DNA of 64,000 nt from Lathyrus oleraceus (lineage: Eukaryota; Streptophyta; Magnoliopsida; Fabales; Fabaceae): the NCBI RefSeq assembly GCF_024323335.1, contig NC_066579.1, positions 247,869,575-247,933,574 of the forward strand, read 5' to 3'. Within the stretch, counting starts at the first letter, position 1. Every line of letters starts with the position of its first letter. The translations under genes were made by a program, and so were the position numbers. Of the stretch, positions 33,716 to 44,446 are shown piece after piece. Under the pieces are notes generated by a model that made no database searches, had not been told where the DNA came from, and worked only from the letters and a program-made list of their open reading frames with translations.

Positions 33716-36700
33716 TCATTCTAGCCGGAGAAGTGAAGGTTAAAATCTTCGTCTCGACGAGGTAGAATGGGCTTAAATAATAACAAAGAGACAAATTTTG
33801 GTCCCTAAGAGACCTCATGAGCAAATGTGTGTATGCAAAAGGTAATACTCTGTGGAGATATGTGTCCACAAAGAGAAAAGAATTCAGGAGAAACTGACCA
33901 TCCATATGAGTAATACACTCAATGGGACAGAGACTCTCGGGATTCTAATGGGGATAAGAAAGGGAATAAAATGCGTGAGCAGGTCACGACTTAAGACTTG
34001 CTGAGAGACACGAGGGGAATTCCATGAAAATAAATCAATGGAAAGACTCGAGCTGACTCAGAGATGCATGTATTGGGGAATATGCCAATACAACAAAAAC
34101 TACCCATAAAGGATACTTCGGATGAAAATCTGGACTCAGCTGGGGAGAATCCACTAAGGGACTTCACTGGGAAATGTCCAAACAGGACTCATCTGAGGAA
34201 ACAACAGGATGAGGTATTACCGGCTACTGGGTAATAAGCTCAAGGAGAGATGTGGTCAAAACACCGGTATGAGGGTGAGAGAACAACACAACTCGGAAAG
34301 AATGAATCTCTAAGACCGGTATGAGGGTGATAGATATCAAACATCCAAAATAAACATCTGAGGAAAAAACCTAAAAAGGTATACTTCGACTCAGGAAATC
34401 TGACTCCACAAGGGACGAAAAGTCATAATGGGGAGCAGAAAGGAAGGAACACCAGGGATACCGATTACTGGGCATATAATAGGTGACCATCCAAGCGTGA
34501 CTTGGGGAATATTTCCAAGACACTCATCATCCGAAAGAAGAGCTGAAAAAGCAAACTCGATTACAGGATGGGCATTCGATTCCATAAGGAAATACGAATC
34601 TTACTCGATTGGGGAAGAACAAAAGACTTCGACCAAAGAGCGCATGAGATATATTATCTATTACCGTCAGAACGTAGATAATATACTCGCATGGAAGATT
34701 ATCCACAATCGGTTACTGGGTTAATAAAGGATAAATCAACCGAAAGGAAAGGACATCGGGATACCAAATACTAGGTATAAAATGATGACCAATCAAAGGG
34801 AAAAACGATCATTACCAGCCAAGGGTAAATGAAAGATGACTTGCTGGGGATACATTGACAAAGGCAATGATCCGGGAGATATATCGCCGGTTACTGGGAG
34901 ATATACTCAAAAAGTGAAGGAATATCAATACCGAATATTGGATAAAGATAACCAACAAAGTGGGGATTACATCTATCGGATACTGGGTAGAAAACCGCGG
35001 AAGAGTAACCACCATCGGTTAGGATGAACAAAATAAGATTAACTCTGCAAGGGGATGAAGATGGGGTTTACAACTACCGATTACAGGGTAGCAGGCCACA
35101 GACTCCGCCGGGCAATAGATGGACCATTACTGGTTACTGAGCAATGATTCATCTAAAACTACGGGGAAGTGCAAGGGAAATCAAAAGGAGTCGATCTAGG
35201 AACAAACTAGAGAGACACACTGAAACAAGACTTAACCCAATGAGGTTATATCTCAGGGGAGAACTCCATCCCGATACATGTGTTGGGAGAAAACTAAAAT
35301 AACAATCATCCACGTGGACGTAACTCAGTGGGGAATATGGAAGAAAGGGTAGACACTTTCTTCCTATAGGGCTGACTCTAAAATGAGAGATCAGACACAA
35401 ACATCTGCTTGGGGAAATATATACCACAAAATAGCTGGAGACAACAATCAAAGATATATATGGCAAAAATGCAACATTAATATCTAGATGTCAAAATTAT
35501 GCATGTATATGCGTGGTTTATGTATGATGAATACTGGCAAAACAGACATATCTAACACTAACAGGTCCAAGAATCAATGAACAAACATCCGGTACTACAT
35601 CTCAAGAGAGAAAGCCAGGCCCACTGGGGAACATCCAATCTGATGGGGACGACCGATACTAGGAAGCAAAGATCTCTGCAGGGATCTAAACACGGATAAA
35701 ATCCATCGTAGAAGCAACTCTACTGGGGAAATTATCGAAGAGGGAGATGAAACTCTGTGGGGAATAACCACCAATCAAAAAGTTTCAAAACCAACACATC
35801 TTCTTGTACTGCTGAATAGATCATATCTGCCGAGGAGAAGAGAACACTACTCCGCTGGGGTAGGAAAGGTAAACATCTTCATCAACCACTCTGCTCGGGA
35901 GGAAACCACAAACGGGCTCTGATCAGAGAATTCCACCAGGGAAATACTGCTGACGACTGAATCGGGGATTACCCGCAGACAACTACTGGGGATACCCTGC
36001 TAGTGACCATACTGGGGAGTAAAAGTGGGATCAACCCTGCTGAGGATGGTCGAGGAGAAAATTTGTTGGAGTTCAAAAGTAAACAAGTCCACAGGGGAAA
36101 AGCTACAAATCAAACTTGATGATAACTCCACTTATGCTGGGGATTTCCTGCTCATTCTGGCGGAGAAATTTCTAACTCGAAGTGAGGGAAAACCAACTCC
36201 TTCGGAAAGATTAGCATATTCAATTTATCAATCTATAAGGGATTTTAGGTCAATCCACGCAAGGGATGACAACCATATAACTGATAACACAAATGCCAAA
36301 TTCAGACTCACTGGGGAGCTAGGAGATTGAGACCGTATCCAAAACTCCAAACTCTGGGGGATTTGGTGGGATGTACAACCTTCTTCCATGCTCGCAGAGG
36401 AGATAATCCTGAAAGATAATGAAGAGGATACAAGTATGCTGGGAATATGAACAAATGTTATATCCTTTTGGAGATCATACTATCCTTGGGAGAGCACTGA
36501 AGACATCCCAAGTATCATTTTTGTCATTGTGAATGTTCACTTTGTTTAGAAATATTTATGAAAAATTTATTTATTTAAAACAATGATATTTTTCAATTAA
36601 AACATGCAAAATATTTGTTGAATAGGAACAAATAAGAGTGCAAAGAATTGGATAAAGGCTCAAATTTATTTGATGGAATGGTAGTCTGCAAATGGCAAGA

Positions 36701-37075
36701 CTCCATGGATCTTTACAAATTTGAAATTGGTGATATATATTGGAAAAAAGCTACATTGAACACAATGACCCTTTCTCCACCAACTCTGAATCCGATGTAT
36801 TTGAAGCTTCAGTTGACGATGACTGAGCGAGAATCTTTGACAGATGACAGTTGTAGAACAAAGTCTTGTCAGGATGCAGTCACTTGCCAAATCCCTAATT
36901 TTTGCCTAGATTTCCCCAGAGTGAGGTAATCAATCTAGCGGGATATATATTCATTTTTTTATGTCTCTAACTTTTGCCTGGATCGCCCTTTCGGGTTTTC
37001 AATCCACCGAGACGCTCATTTTTGCCTAAGCCGCCCTTTCGGGTTTTCAACTTAGCGAGCTATTCTGTTTTTATT
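33716..37075 (-). other. Long 3' untranslated region of Ogre copy 2
   Basis: About 3.4 kb with no element protein. Part of it (34200-35150) holds a scattered degenerate motif near CGGTTACTGGGTAATA on the plus strand (34203, 34463, 34710, 34888, 34977, 35082, 35133), plus many CTGGGGA words up to 36020. ACCGGTATGAGGGTGA occurs twice (about 34264 and 34316). Plus-strand frames at 34428-34724, 36025-36330 and 36648-36929 are antisense and show no known domain. Long, variable 3' UTRs are known for Ogre. Confidence 0.7.
36984..37050. repeat. 48-bp tandem repeat just after integrase
   Basis: CGCCCTTTCGGGTTTTCAA at 36984-37002 and again at 37032-37050; TTTTGCCT precedes each and occurs again near 36899. 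It lies directly downstream of the integrase stop. The core contains a short inverted repeat (GCCCTTTCGGG), so it may form a hairpin in the RNA. Confidence 0.75.
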
Positions 37076-38170
37076 TTAGGCGAAGTATTTCTTGACTGCA
37101 TCCGAATTCACAAGATGAGTGAAATCCTCCCCATCCATAGTTGTAAGTATCAAAGCACCGCCTGAAAAGGCTCTCCTAACAACATATGGACTTTCATAGT
37201 TTGGAGTCCACTTGACCCTGGAATCGGGTGCAAAAGACAAGACTTTCTTGAGCACGAGGTCACCTTCTCAGAACACACGAGGCTTGACCTGCTTATCAAA
37301 GGCTTTCTTCATCCTTTGCTGATATAACTGACCATGACACATGGCAGTCAATCTCTTCTCTTCTATCAAACTCAACTGGTCATAACAACTCTGAACCCAT
37401 TCAACATCTGTCAACTTGGCTTCCATCAAGACTCTCATTGATGGGATCTCCACCTCTACTGGGAGCACAACCTCCATGCCATAAACAAGAGAGAAAGGGG
37501 TTGCCCCTGTTGAAGTGCGGACAGATGTACGATATCCATGCAAAGCAAATGGCAGCATCTCCTGCCAATCTTTGTATGTAACAACCATCTTCTGGACAAT
37601 CTTCTTGATATTCTTATTAGCAGCTTCAACATCCCCATTCATCTTGGGTCTATAAGGAGAAGAATTATGATGTGCAATCTTGAACTCGCTACACAGCTCT
37701 TTCATCATCTTGTTGTTCAAGTTAGATCCATTATCAGTAATGATCTTATCTGGCACACCATAACGGCATATGAGTTGATTCTTGATAAACTTCACAACCA
37801 CCTGTCTGGTCACGTTTGCATACGATGCCGCTTTAACCCACTTGGTGAAGTAATCAATTGCTACGAGAATAAATCTGTGACCGTTGGACACTTTCAGCTC
37901 TATCATGCCAATCATGTCAATTCCCCACATAGAGAAAGGCCATGATGATGAAATCACATTCAGAAGTGTCGGGGGAATATGAATCTTATCCGCATAAACC
38001 TGACACTTGTGGCATTTCTTCACATATTTGCAACAGTCAGACTCCATTGTCAGCCAATAGTAGCCTGCTCTCAACATCTTTCTAGCCATGGCATGTCCAT
38101 TGGAATGAGTACCAAATGAACCCTCATGGACCTCAGTCATTAACAGTTCTGCTTCGTGTCTATCCACTCA
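37076..38170 (-). pseudogene. pol: Ogre copy 2 integrase
   Basis: The HHCC zinc finger (HEGSFGTHSNGH with CCKYVKKCHKCQ) is followed by catalytic Asp in WGIDMIG, Asp in IITDNGSNLNN and Glu in NGDVEAANKNIK, all present. GYRTSVRTSTGATPFSLVYG and VEVEIPS follow as in gypsy integrases. A TGA at 38168-38170, where copy 1 has Cys (RCVDRH), separates it from the RNase H upstream, and another TGA at 37265-37267 interrupts the C-terminal domain. The frame then runs GDLVLKKVLSFAPDSR and on to the final TAA at 37076-37078. About 360 codons in all. The core looks catalytically intact, the polyprotein does not. Confidence 0.92.
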
Positions 38171-38844
38171 TCTGAGCATAACCATGTCAAAATTCCTCTT
38201 ATAAAGCACATCACCATTGAGGTAGAAACTGCCTGACAACCTCCTCAAAGTCTTTTTATCCTTCACAGATGCCCCAGGCGGGTAAATCTGACTTTGCAGA
38301 AAACATTTGATATCATAATACCACAGGTTAACATCTTTTACCTCCTCTACTACAAACACATGAGCTGGTATGTCCAAGCGCATCACAGTAATATTGGGAA
38401 CTTCATTCCAGAGTCTCACCACGATCATCGAAGCAAGTGTAGCAAGTGCATCTGCCATCCGATTCTCATCTCGAAGAATATGATGGAAGTCAACCTCAAT
38501 AAAGAATGTTGAAATTCTCCTCGCATAATCTCTATATGGGATGAGGCCAGGCTGATTCGTCTCCCATTCACCCTTAATCTGATTAACAACAAGGGCCGAA
38601 TCACCATAAACATCAAGATGCTTGATCCTAAGATCAATACACTCTTTCAATCCCATGATACAGGCCTCATACTCAGCCATATTATTCGTGCATTTAAAAG
38701 TTAACCTTGCTGTAAAAGGAAAATGTGTGCCCTGAGAATTAATAATCACTGCCCCAATACCATTTCCATATTGATTTACAGCGCCATCAAACACCATGCT
38801 CCATAGGGACTAGGCTTTGGCCCTTCATCGAGCGTAGGCTCATC
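38171..38844 (-). pseudogene. pol: Ogre copy 2 archaeal-type RNase H (second RNase H)
   Basis: The frame starts MVFDGAVNQYGNGIGAVI (first Asp), then NNMAEYEACIMGL (Glu), DVYGDSALVVNQIKGEW (Asp) and DENRMADALATLAS (last Asp), the four acidic residues of RNase H1. A further RNase H after the gypsy one and before integrase marks the Tat clade. A TGA right after LKMKD (38842-38844) and a frameshift before MVFDG detach it from the RT/RNase H frame. It probably helps remove the RNA template; the older RNase H is expected to act mostly as a connection. The last point is inference from the family. Confidence 0.9.
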
Positions 38845-40143
38845 TCAATCTTTCATTTTCAAATACAGAATCTCCTCATCTGGGAAGTCAAACTGAACTG
38901 ACTGATAATCCTCAATTGGTTGATGTGCCATGTGGTCAGCCAAGATACTACCTTTAATAGCTTTCTGAGCTCGATACTCAATATCATACTCAGATAACAA
39001 CATCTTCCAACGGGCAATCCTCCCAGTTAAAACAGGCTTCTCAAAGATATACTTGATCGGATCCATTTTGGATATCAACCAAGTCGTATGATTCAACATA
39101 TACTGGCGTAAGCACTTAGCAGCCCAAGCCAAAGCACAACATGTTTTCTCAAGCATCGAGTATCGAGACTCACAATCAGTGAACTTCTTACTCAGGTAGT
39201 AAATAACATATTCTTTCTTCCCTGATTCGTCTTGCTGACCAAGGACACAACCCATTGAGTCTTCAAGAATTGTCAGATACATAATCAATGGTCTCCCTTC
39301 CATAGGCGGAGACAGAATTGGAGGCTCGGACAAATACTCTTTAATACTGTCTAAGGCTTTTTGGCAATCCTTGGTCCAATCATAACGCTGATCTTTCCGG
39401 AGGAGCTTGAATATCAGCGCACATGTGACAGTAATGTGGGATATAAATCTGGAAATGTAATTCAAGCGGCCAAGAAAACCTCGGACTTGCTTCTCAGTTT
39501 TGGGCGCAGGCATCTCTTGTATTGCTTTGACCTTTGCAGGATCAACCTCAATACCTCTCTCACTGACAATGAAGCCCAATAACTTGCTGGAACGGACTCC
39601 AAATGTACACTTGTTAGGATTCAGACGAAGCTTATACTTCCTCAAACGCTGAAAAAGCTTCAACAAGTGCTCTACATGTTCAACTTCCGTTTTCGACTTT
39701 GCAATCATATCATCAACATATACCTCGATCTCCTTGTGCATCATATCGTGAAACAAGGTAGTCATAGCTCGTTGATACGTGGCTCTGGCGTTCTTCAAAC
39801 CGAAGGGCATCACTCGATAATAGAATGTTCCCCAAGGTGTGATGAATGTTGTCTTCTCCATATCCTCGGGTGCCATTTTGATCTGATTATATCCGGAAAA
39901 TCCGTCCATAAACGAGAAGACATTGAATTTAGTTGTATTATCTACCAACATATCAATATGTGGTAGAGGGAAATCATCTTTCGGACTAGCTTTATTCAAA
40001 TCTCTATAGTCCACACACATTCGGACTTTTCCATCTTTCTTAGGCACGGGCACAATATTGGCCACCCATTCAGGATATGTAGAAGTCACCAGAAACCCTG
40101 CATCAATTTGCTTCTGAACTTCTTCTTTAATCTTCACTGCCAT
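38845..40143 (-). pseudogene. pol: Ogre copy 2 reverse transcriptase and gypsy RNase H
   Basis: 432 uninterrupted codons. RT motifs in order: VPVPKKDGKVRMCVDYRDLN, FSFMDGFSGYNQIKMAPED, WGTFYYRVMPFGLKNARATY, catalytic YVDDMIAKS, LNPNKCTFGV, GFIVSERGIEVD, VRGFLGRLNYISRFI. RNase H follows from PLIMYLTILEDSMGCVLGQ, YYLSKKFTDCESRYSMLEK and ILADHMAHQPI. The usual acidic D of the first RNase H motif (DAS) is changed in the LTILEDS stretch, in line with a degenerate first RNase H. The ATG at 40143 is internal to the natural frame: two stops (about 40186 and 40174) lie between it and the upstream part. Confidence 0.93.
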
Positions 40144-40534
40144 ATCAGGATGAGTTCTTCTGAGCTTCTACTTTACAGGCACACACTAAGGCTTCAAAGG
40201 CAAGAAATGTTGCACGATATCAGTATCCAGACCAGGCATGTCTTCATATGACCAGGCAAATACGTCGACGTATTCTCGTAGCAACTCAATCAACCCCTTC
40301 TTCACAGATTCTTCCAGGAGTGCCCCAATCTTCATTTCTCGTACACAATCTTCAGACCCCAAGTTGATTGTTTCTAGATTCTCAAGATGCGACTGAATAA
40401 TCTTCTCTTCGTGCTCAAGCAGACGGGTAATCTCGTCAGGAATCTCTTCAACATCATCTTCTTCGGCCTTAAATACAGGGAACTCAAAGTTGGGAGATGG
40501 TGTTGGATCATTATGTTCAATGGGTTTGATCAAC
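40144..40534 (-). pseudogene. pol: N-terminal part of Ogre copy 2 ORF3, before RT
   Basis: About 115 codons with VEEIPDEITRLLEHEEKIIQ, ALLEESVKKGLIELLREY, VDVFAWSYEDMPGLDTDIVQ and HFLPLKP, the usual lead-in to gypsy RT. It is in frame with the RT but separated from it by two stop codons in the LKP..KLRR stretch. The upstream edge at 40534 follows an AG, consistent with a splice acceptor. Confidence 0.85.
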
Positions 40535-40798
40535 CTACATAATGATTTTGGATATAAAAAGAGATTTTAGAACTCAAACAAGGTAAATCATTATGCAGAT
40601 GAAAAGATTGATTTTATTCTCTTTTTTAAGGTTTTATGTGATCACCAATTTCATGCAAAAAGCGAAAAGTGAAAATAATTGGAAAAACAAACATTTAACA
40701 TAAATTTATTGAATGAAAATATCATTGTATTTATGAGCCAACAATGTCATCACTCCTCCTTTTGGCATGGGAGAAGGGTTTTTAAACAAACATGAACA
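40535..40798 (-). other. Probable Ogre intron between protease and RT
   Basis: About 264 AT-rich, stop-rich bases between the end of gag-pro (VPTVVHKST, stop at 40799) and the RT frame. It ends on the minus strand with a T-rich stretch and TTATGTAG, a good splice acceptor, directly before the reading frame. Ogre elements from pea and Medicago are known to splice an intron here. The donor site is not certain from sequence alone. Confidence 0.6.
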
Positions 40799-41801
40799 TT
40801 ACGTTGACTTATGGACAACTGTTGGAACATCAACAACGACCCAATTATTGCAGACCCCTCCAAGGATGACAAAGTTGCCAGAATCTTCCTCTGCATCCTC
40901 TTCCACAATAGCAGCAACTTCCTCGTTTTGGACGGCGTGGATGAACCCACCACTCTGAAACAGCCCATGCTTGTTGAAAGCGCCAGAAGAATACCATATG
41001 CTAGCCCGGGATTTGTTGTCTTCCAGCTTGATCATTTGTCCTAAACCGATAGTTGTGCCATGCTCAATGGCCAACTTAGCATCATTGTAGGACGCAAATG
41101 AAGAAGTTCCTTTCTTAGTAGGCTCAACAATAGATAAAGCTTGGAACGGAGTTCCAACTTCATCCTCAGCATCTATGTAAGAAAGGAAGACAAGTGGCTA
41201 ACCAGGAGAGCCTTCTCTCCCCCTACCACCACCAACTTTTTGTTCTTAACAAATTTCATTTCTGGTGTAGGGTGGATGTCATGGCGCCTACCTCGTGAAT
41301 CCATGGTCTGCCCAACAGACAGCTATATGATGGGTGGATATCCATGACCTGGAAAGTGATCTGGAAATCACTTGGTCCAATCTTGACTGGGAGTTCAACC
41401 TCTCCAATCACAGTTTTGCGGGATCCATCAAAAGCTTTAACCACTACTCCACTCTGCCTCATGGGAGGCCCTTGATATGACAATCTAGCAAGAGTGGATT
41501 TCGGCAACACATTCAGCGATGATCCAGTGTCTACCAGCACATTAGACATGGCATTATCCTTGCAACTCATAGATATGTGTAGTGCCAAATTGTGGTCTCT
41601 TCCCTCCTCAGGGAGATCAGTATCACAAAAACTCAAATTGTTACATGTAGTAATATTTGCAAGAATACTATCAAATTGTTCTATTGTGACGTCATCATCT
41701 ACATACGCCACATCCAACACCTTCTGCAGAGCTTCACGGTGTGGTTCTGAATTCATCAACAAAGATAGCACAGAGATCTTTGATGGCGTCTGTAGAAGCT
41801 A
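40799..41801 (-). pseudogene. pro: Ogre copy 2 protease with C-terminal extension
   Basis: Protease reads 171 codons (41771-41256) with VLVDTGSSLNVLPKSTLARL, TVIGEVELPVKIGPSDFQ and YSCLLGRPWIHEVGA; the active-site DTG is intact. After TLHQK a one-base loss near 41260 shifts the frame. The C-terminal extension then continues in the other frame through FLSYIDAEDEVGTPFQALS, KLAIEHGTTIGLG and GGVCNNWVVVDVPTVVHKST to its TAA at 40799. A TAG at 41799-41801 separates it from the gag linker. The same extension is seen in shorter form in copy 1. Confidence 0.88.
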
Positions 41802-42531
41802 ATCTACAACGTTGTACTCTCTCCTTTTGATGAGCCTCAACATCTCATCACATTCTTCTTTCACGGTGCCACTCTGGCCAGCAGAGACAGGAATTTTTAC
41901 AACGGAGGCAGGTTTACTGGCAACAAGTGTCGGATTCGGAGGAAAAACATCATTCCCAACCGGGCGCACAACACAATCAGCAACATCAGCCCTTTCGGAC
42001 GTTAGCCTGGGGTTTCGGCGGAGCCGAGAAAACACGACCGCTACGGGTCAAGCCGCTGACATTGACAATATTAACAACAGAAGTAGAGGGCAGAGGCACC
42101 TCCTTCCCATCTTCTAATGCCATAGCATTGTAACGATAGGGGACAGCTTTATCAGAAGAGTATGGCACAGGGCCAGTTGGTTTGATAATCAAAGAGGGAG
42201 AAGCATTTTGCTTGCTGCCATCATATCGGATGACAACAGGCTTTGGGATCCGAAATACCGGAGATATCACATTGGCTTCATCATCATCGACATCGCGATT
42301 CTGAAGTATCTCAATTACACCTTCATCCAGCATTTCTTGGATGTCTTTACGGACTTGGCGACATCCCCTTTGATTGACAGTGCAGACATGGCATCTGTCA
42401 TGGTCGTGCTCATAATGACTGTATTCGCACAACAGTGTGTGCATCTCGACCAAAGATTGTCGAATATGGCTGACATATTTGACCTTATATTTACTAGGAC
42501 ATCCTTGGACCATTGACAGAGGATTTCCCAT
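41802..42531 (-). pseudogene. gag: Ogre copy 2 gag-protease linker
   Basis: A Cys/His-rich block (SHYEHDHDRCHVCTVNQRGC) is followed by KDIQEMLDEGVIEI, IPKPVVIRYDGS, VSGLTRSGRVF and a low-complexity Ser/Pro/Val stretch ending RLIKRREYNVVD. The first part is in one frame (42531-about 42010), the rest in another (from 42035), so there is one frameshift, plus the TAG at 41799. TRSGRVF is shared with copy 1. The function of this linker is not known to me. Confidence 0.78.
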
Positions 42532-44116
42532 GCTCGGACAATGAGTTCTTCTTCACATTGGGACCTACGTCCTCGAAACACAAGATACCACATCTCACAA
42601 GGTCTTGAACCTTGGTCTTCAGTGGGTAACAGTTTTCCACGTCATGTCCGGGAGCACCGAAATGATAAACATAGTGTAGCTCGGGCTTATACCACCACTG
42701 AGGGTTGGTAGGTATAGTCGGTGGGTCTCGTGGAGTAATCAACTTCTTCTCTATCAAAGAGGGATACAGTTCTGCATAGGTTATAGGAATAGGATCAAAG
42801 GTGACCCTCTTCCTCTCATAGATGGTACTAGTCTGATTGTTGTTTCGAGGCTGGTAGGCCTACTGTTGAGGACGGTGTTGTTGTTGTTGATATTGTTGAT
42901 GTTGCTGTTGTTGGTTATTGTTATGCTGATAGTGCTGATTTTCTCTGAAAATAGGTGCTATGTTAGCCACCTGATGCTGATTACTGGCAGGACGCACGGT
43001 ATTCCTCCTTACTGAGGGTCTTCTTGGTTTAACATGGGAGATCACAGCATGTGCCTCACCATCTTTCTTCTTTCCAAACGCCCCATATCGTTTGGCAGAA
43101 GAACCTTCTTCTCTGGTCAGGCGCCCTTCCCTGACTCCTTCTTCCAAACGCATCCCCATGTTCACCATCTCGGTGAAATTAGAAGGAGCACTGGCAATCA
43201 TCCGCTCATAATAAAATAAGCTCAAGGTCTTCAGAAAGATCTTGGTCATTTCTTTCTCCTCCAGCGGAGGCACAATCTGTGCTGCTAACTCTCGCCACCT
43301 CTGGGCGTACTCTTTGAAAGTTTCCTTGTCCTTCTGGGACATGGCTCTCAATTGATCCCTATCGGTAGCCATATCCACGTTATACTTGTATTGCTTGACG
43401 AAGGCCTCGCCAAGGTCATTGAAGGATCGGATGTTCGCGCTGTCCAAGCCCATATACCATCTTAGGGCAGCACCGGACAAACTGTCCTGGAAATAGTGAA
43501 TAAGAAGCTGATCATTGTCGGTCTGAGTCGACATCTTCCTTGCGTACATTACCAGGAGGCTGAGAGGGAAAGTATTTCCCTTGTATTTTTCAAAGTCAGG
43601 TACTTTGAACTTTACAGGGATTTTGACGTTTGGGACTAAGCAGAGTTCAGCAGCAGACTTGCCGAAGAGGTCCTTTCCTTTGGGAGTTTTGAGTTCCTTG
43701 CGGAGCTCCAGAAACTGATCGTTCATATCATCCATCTTTTCATAGATATCTGGGCCCTCAGACGGCTTAGAGTGGTAGATGGTGTCGTCTACTCTGGGCA
43801 TAGTATGCATGGCAGGAGGTGGAACGGTGAGGACCGGGCTAGATGCCGACAGAGAAGCAAAGGTGAGGGCAAGACCCTCAGGAAAAAAGTTGGCGGGCAT
43901 CCCCCAGGGAAACCCGGCTGGCATAGCTGTTGGTGCAAAGTGGGCGCTGGCCACAGGCACGATCGAAGAGGCAATCTCATAGATGACTGTCCTCTGGGGA
44001 GGAGTTGAAGGTGTCGGAGATGACTGGCTCTGGGCGGCCAAGAAAGACTCCATCAGGGCAGTCAATCAGGCCACTTCCTCCTTGAGTTCACGGTTCTCTT
44101 GCTCTAGATGATCCAT
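42494..44116 (-). pseudogene. gag: Ogre copy 2 gag
   Basis: I place the start at ATG 44116, opening MDHLEQENRELKEEVA, a coiled-coil-like N-terminus; a TGA at 44066-44068 then interrupts, and 401 codons continue in the same frame. A Pro/Ala-rich part leads to the capsid: KDLFGKSAAELCLVPNVKIP, FEKYKGNTFP, LRWYMGLDSANIRSFNDLGE, FKEYAQRWRELAAQI, FLKTLSLFYYERMI. A Gln/His-rich tract (QQQQHQQYQQQQHRPQQ) precedes a TAG at 42860-42862. In the same frame follow PQWWYKPELH and the zinc knuckle YHFGAPGHDVENC, whose first Cys is Tyr, so zinc binding is probably lost. The frame shifts near 42530. Confidence 0.9.
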
Positions 44117-44446
44117 CAGTCTTGAAGCGTTTGCTCGAGTGTAGTACCGGTGAGTCAGCTTGTCTTCAAAATAAATGAAGAACACAGAGTTAGACCATTG
44201 AACAAGAAGCCTGGAGCAAAACCTGCTTATGCACATGATGCATGTAATGCTTGTGCATATGATTTATTTTATTTATCAGAGGAACTTTAGAGTCCTATTT
44301 GCAAATATTTGAAAATATTAATTATTTAGACATATATGGAAATATCATATCAATAATATCTGGAAAATATTTTTATACCAAAGAAGTACAGTCTTGGTAA
44401 CCAAATACAATACAAGAGAGAAGGAAAATGAACATCCTATGGAACC
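44117..44446 (-). other. Spacer between ORF1 and gag
   Basis: Non-coding on both strands as far as I can tell, AT-rich between 44230 and 44400. The frame into gag could extend upstream by about 17 codons (KLTHRYYTRANASRL), so gag may start slightly earlier. Confidence 0.45.

Noticed and set aside
36025..36330. Plus-strand frames in the Ogre 3' UTR (also 34428-34724 and 36648-36929)
   Set aside because: Antisense to the element, no domain, and the region is repetitive; I treat it as untranslated.
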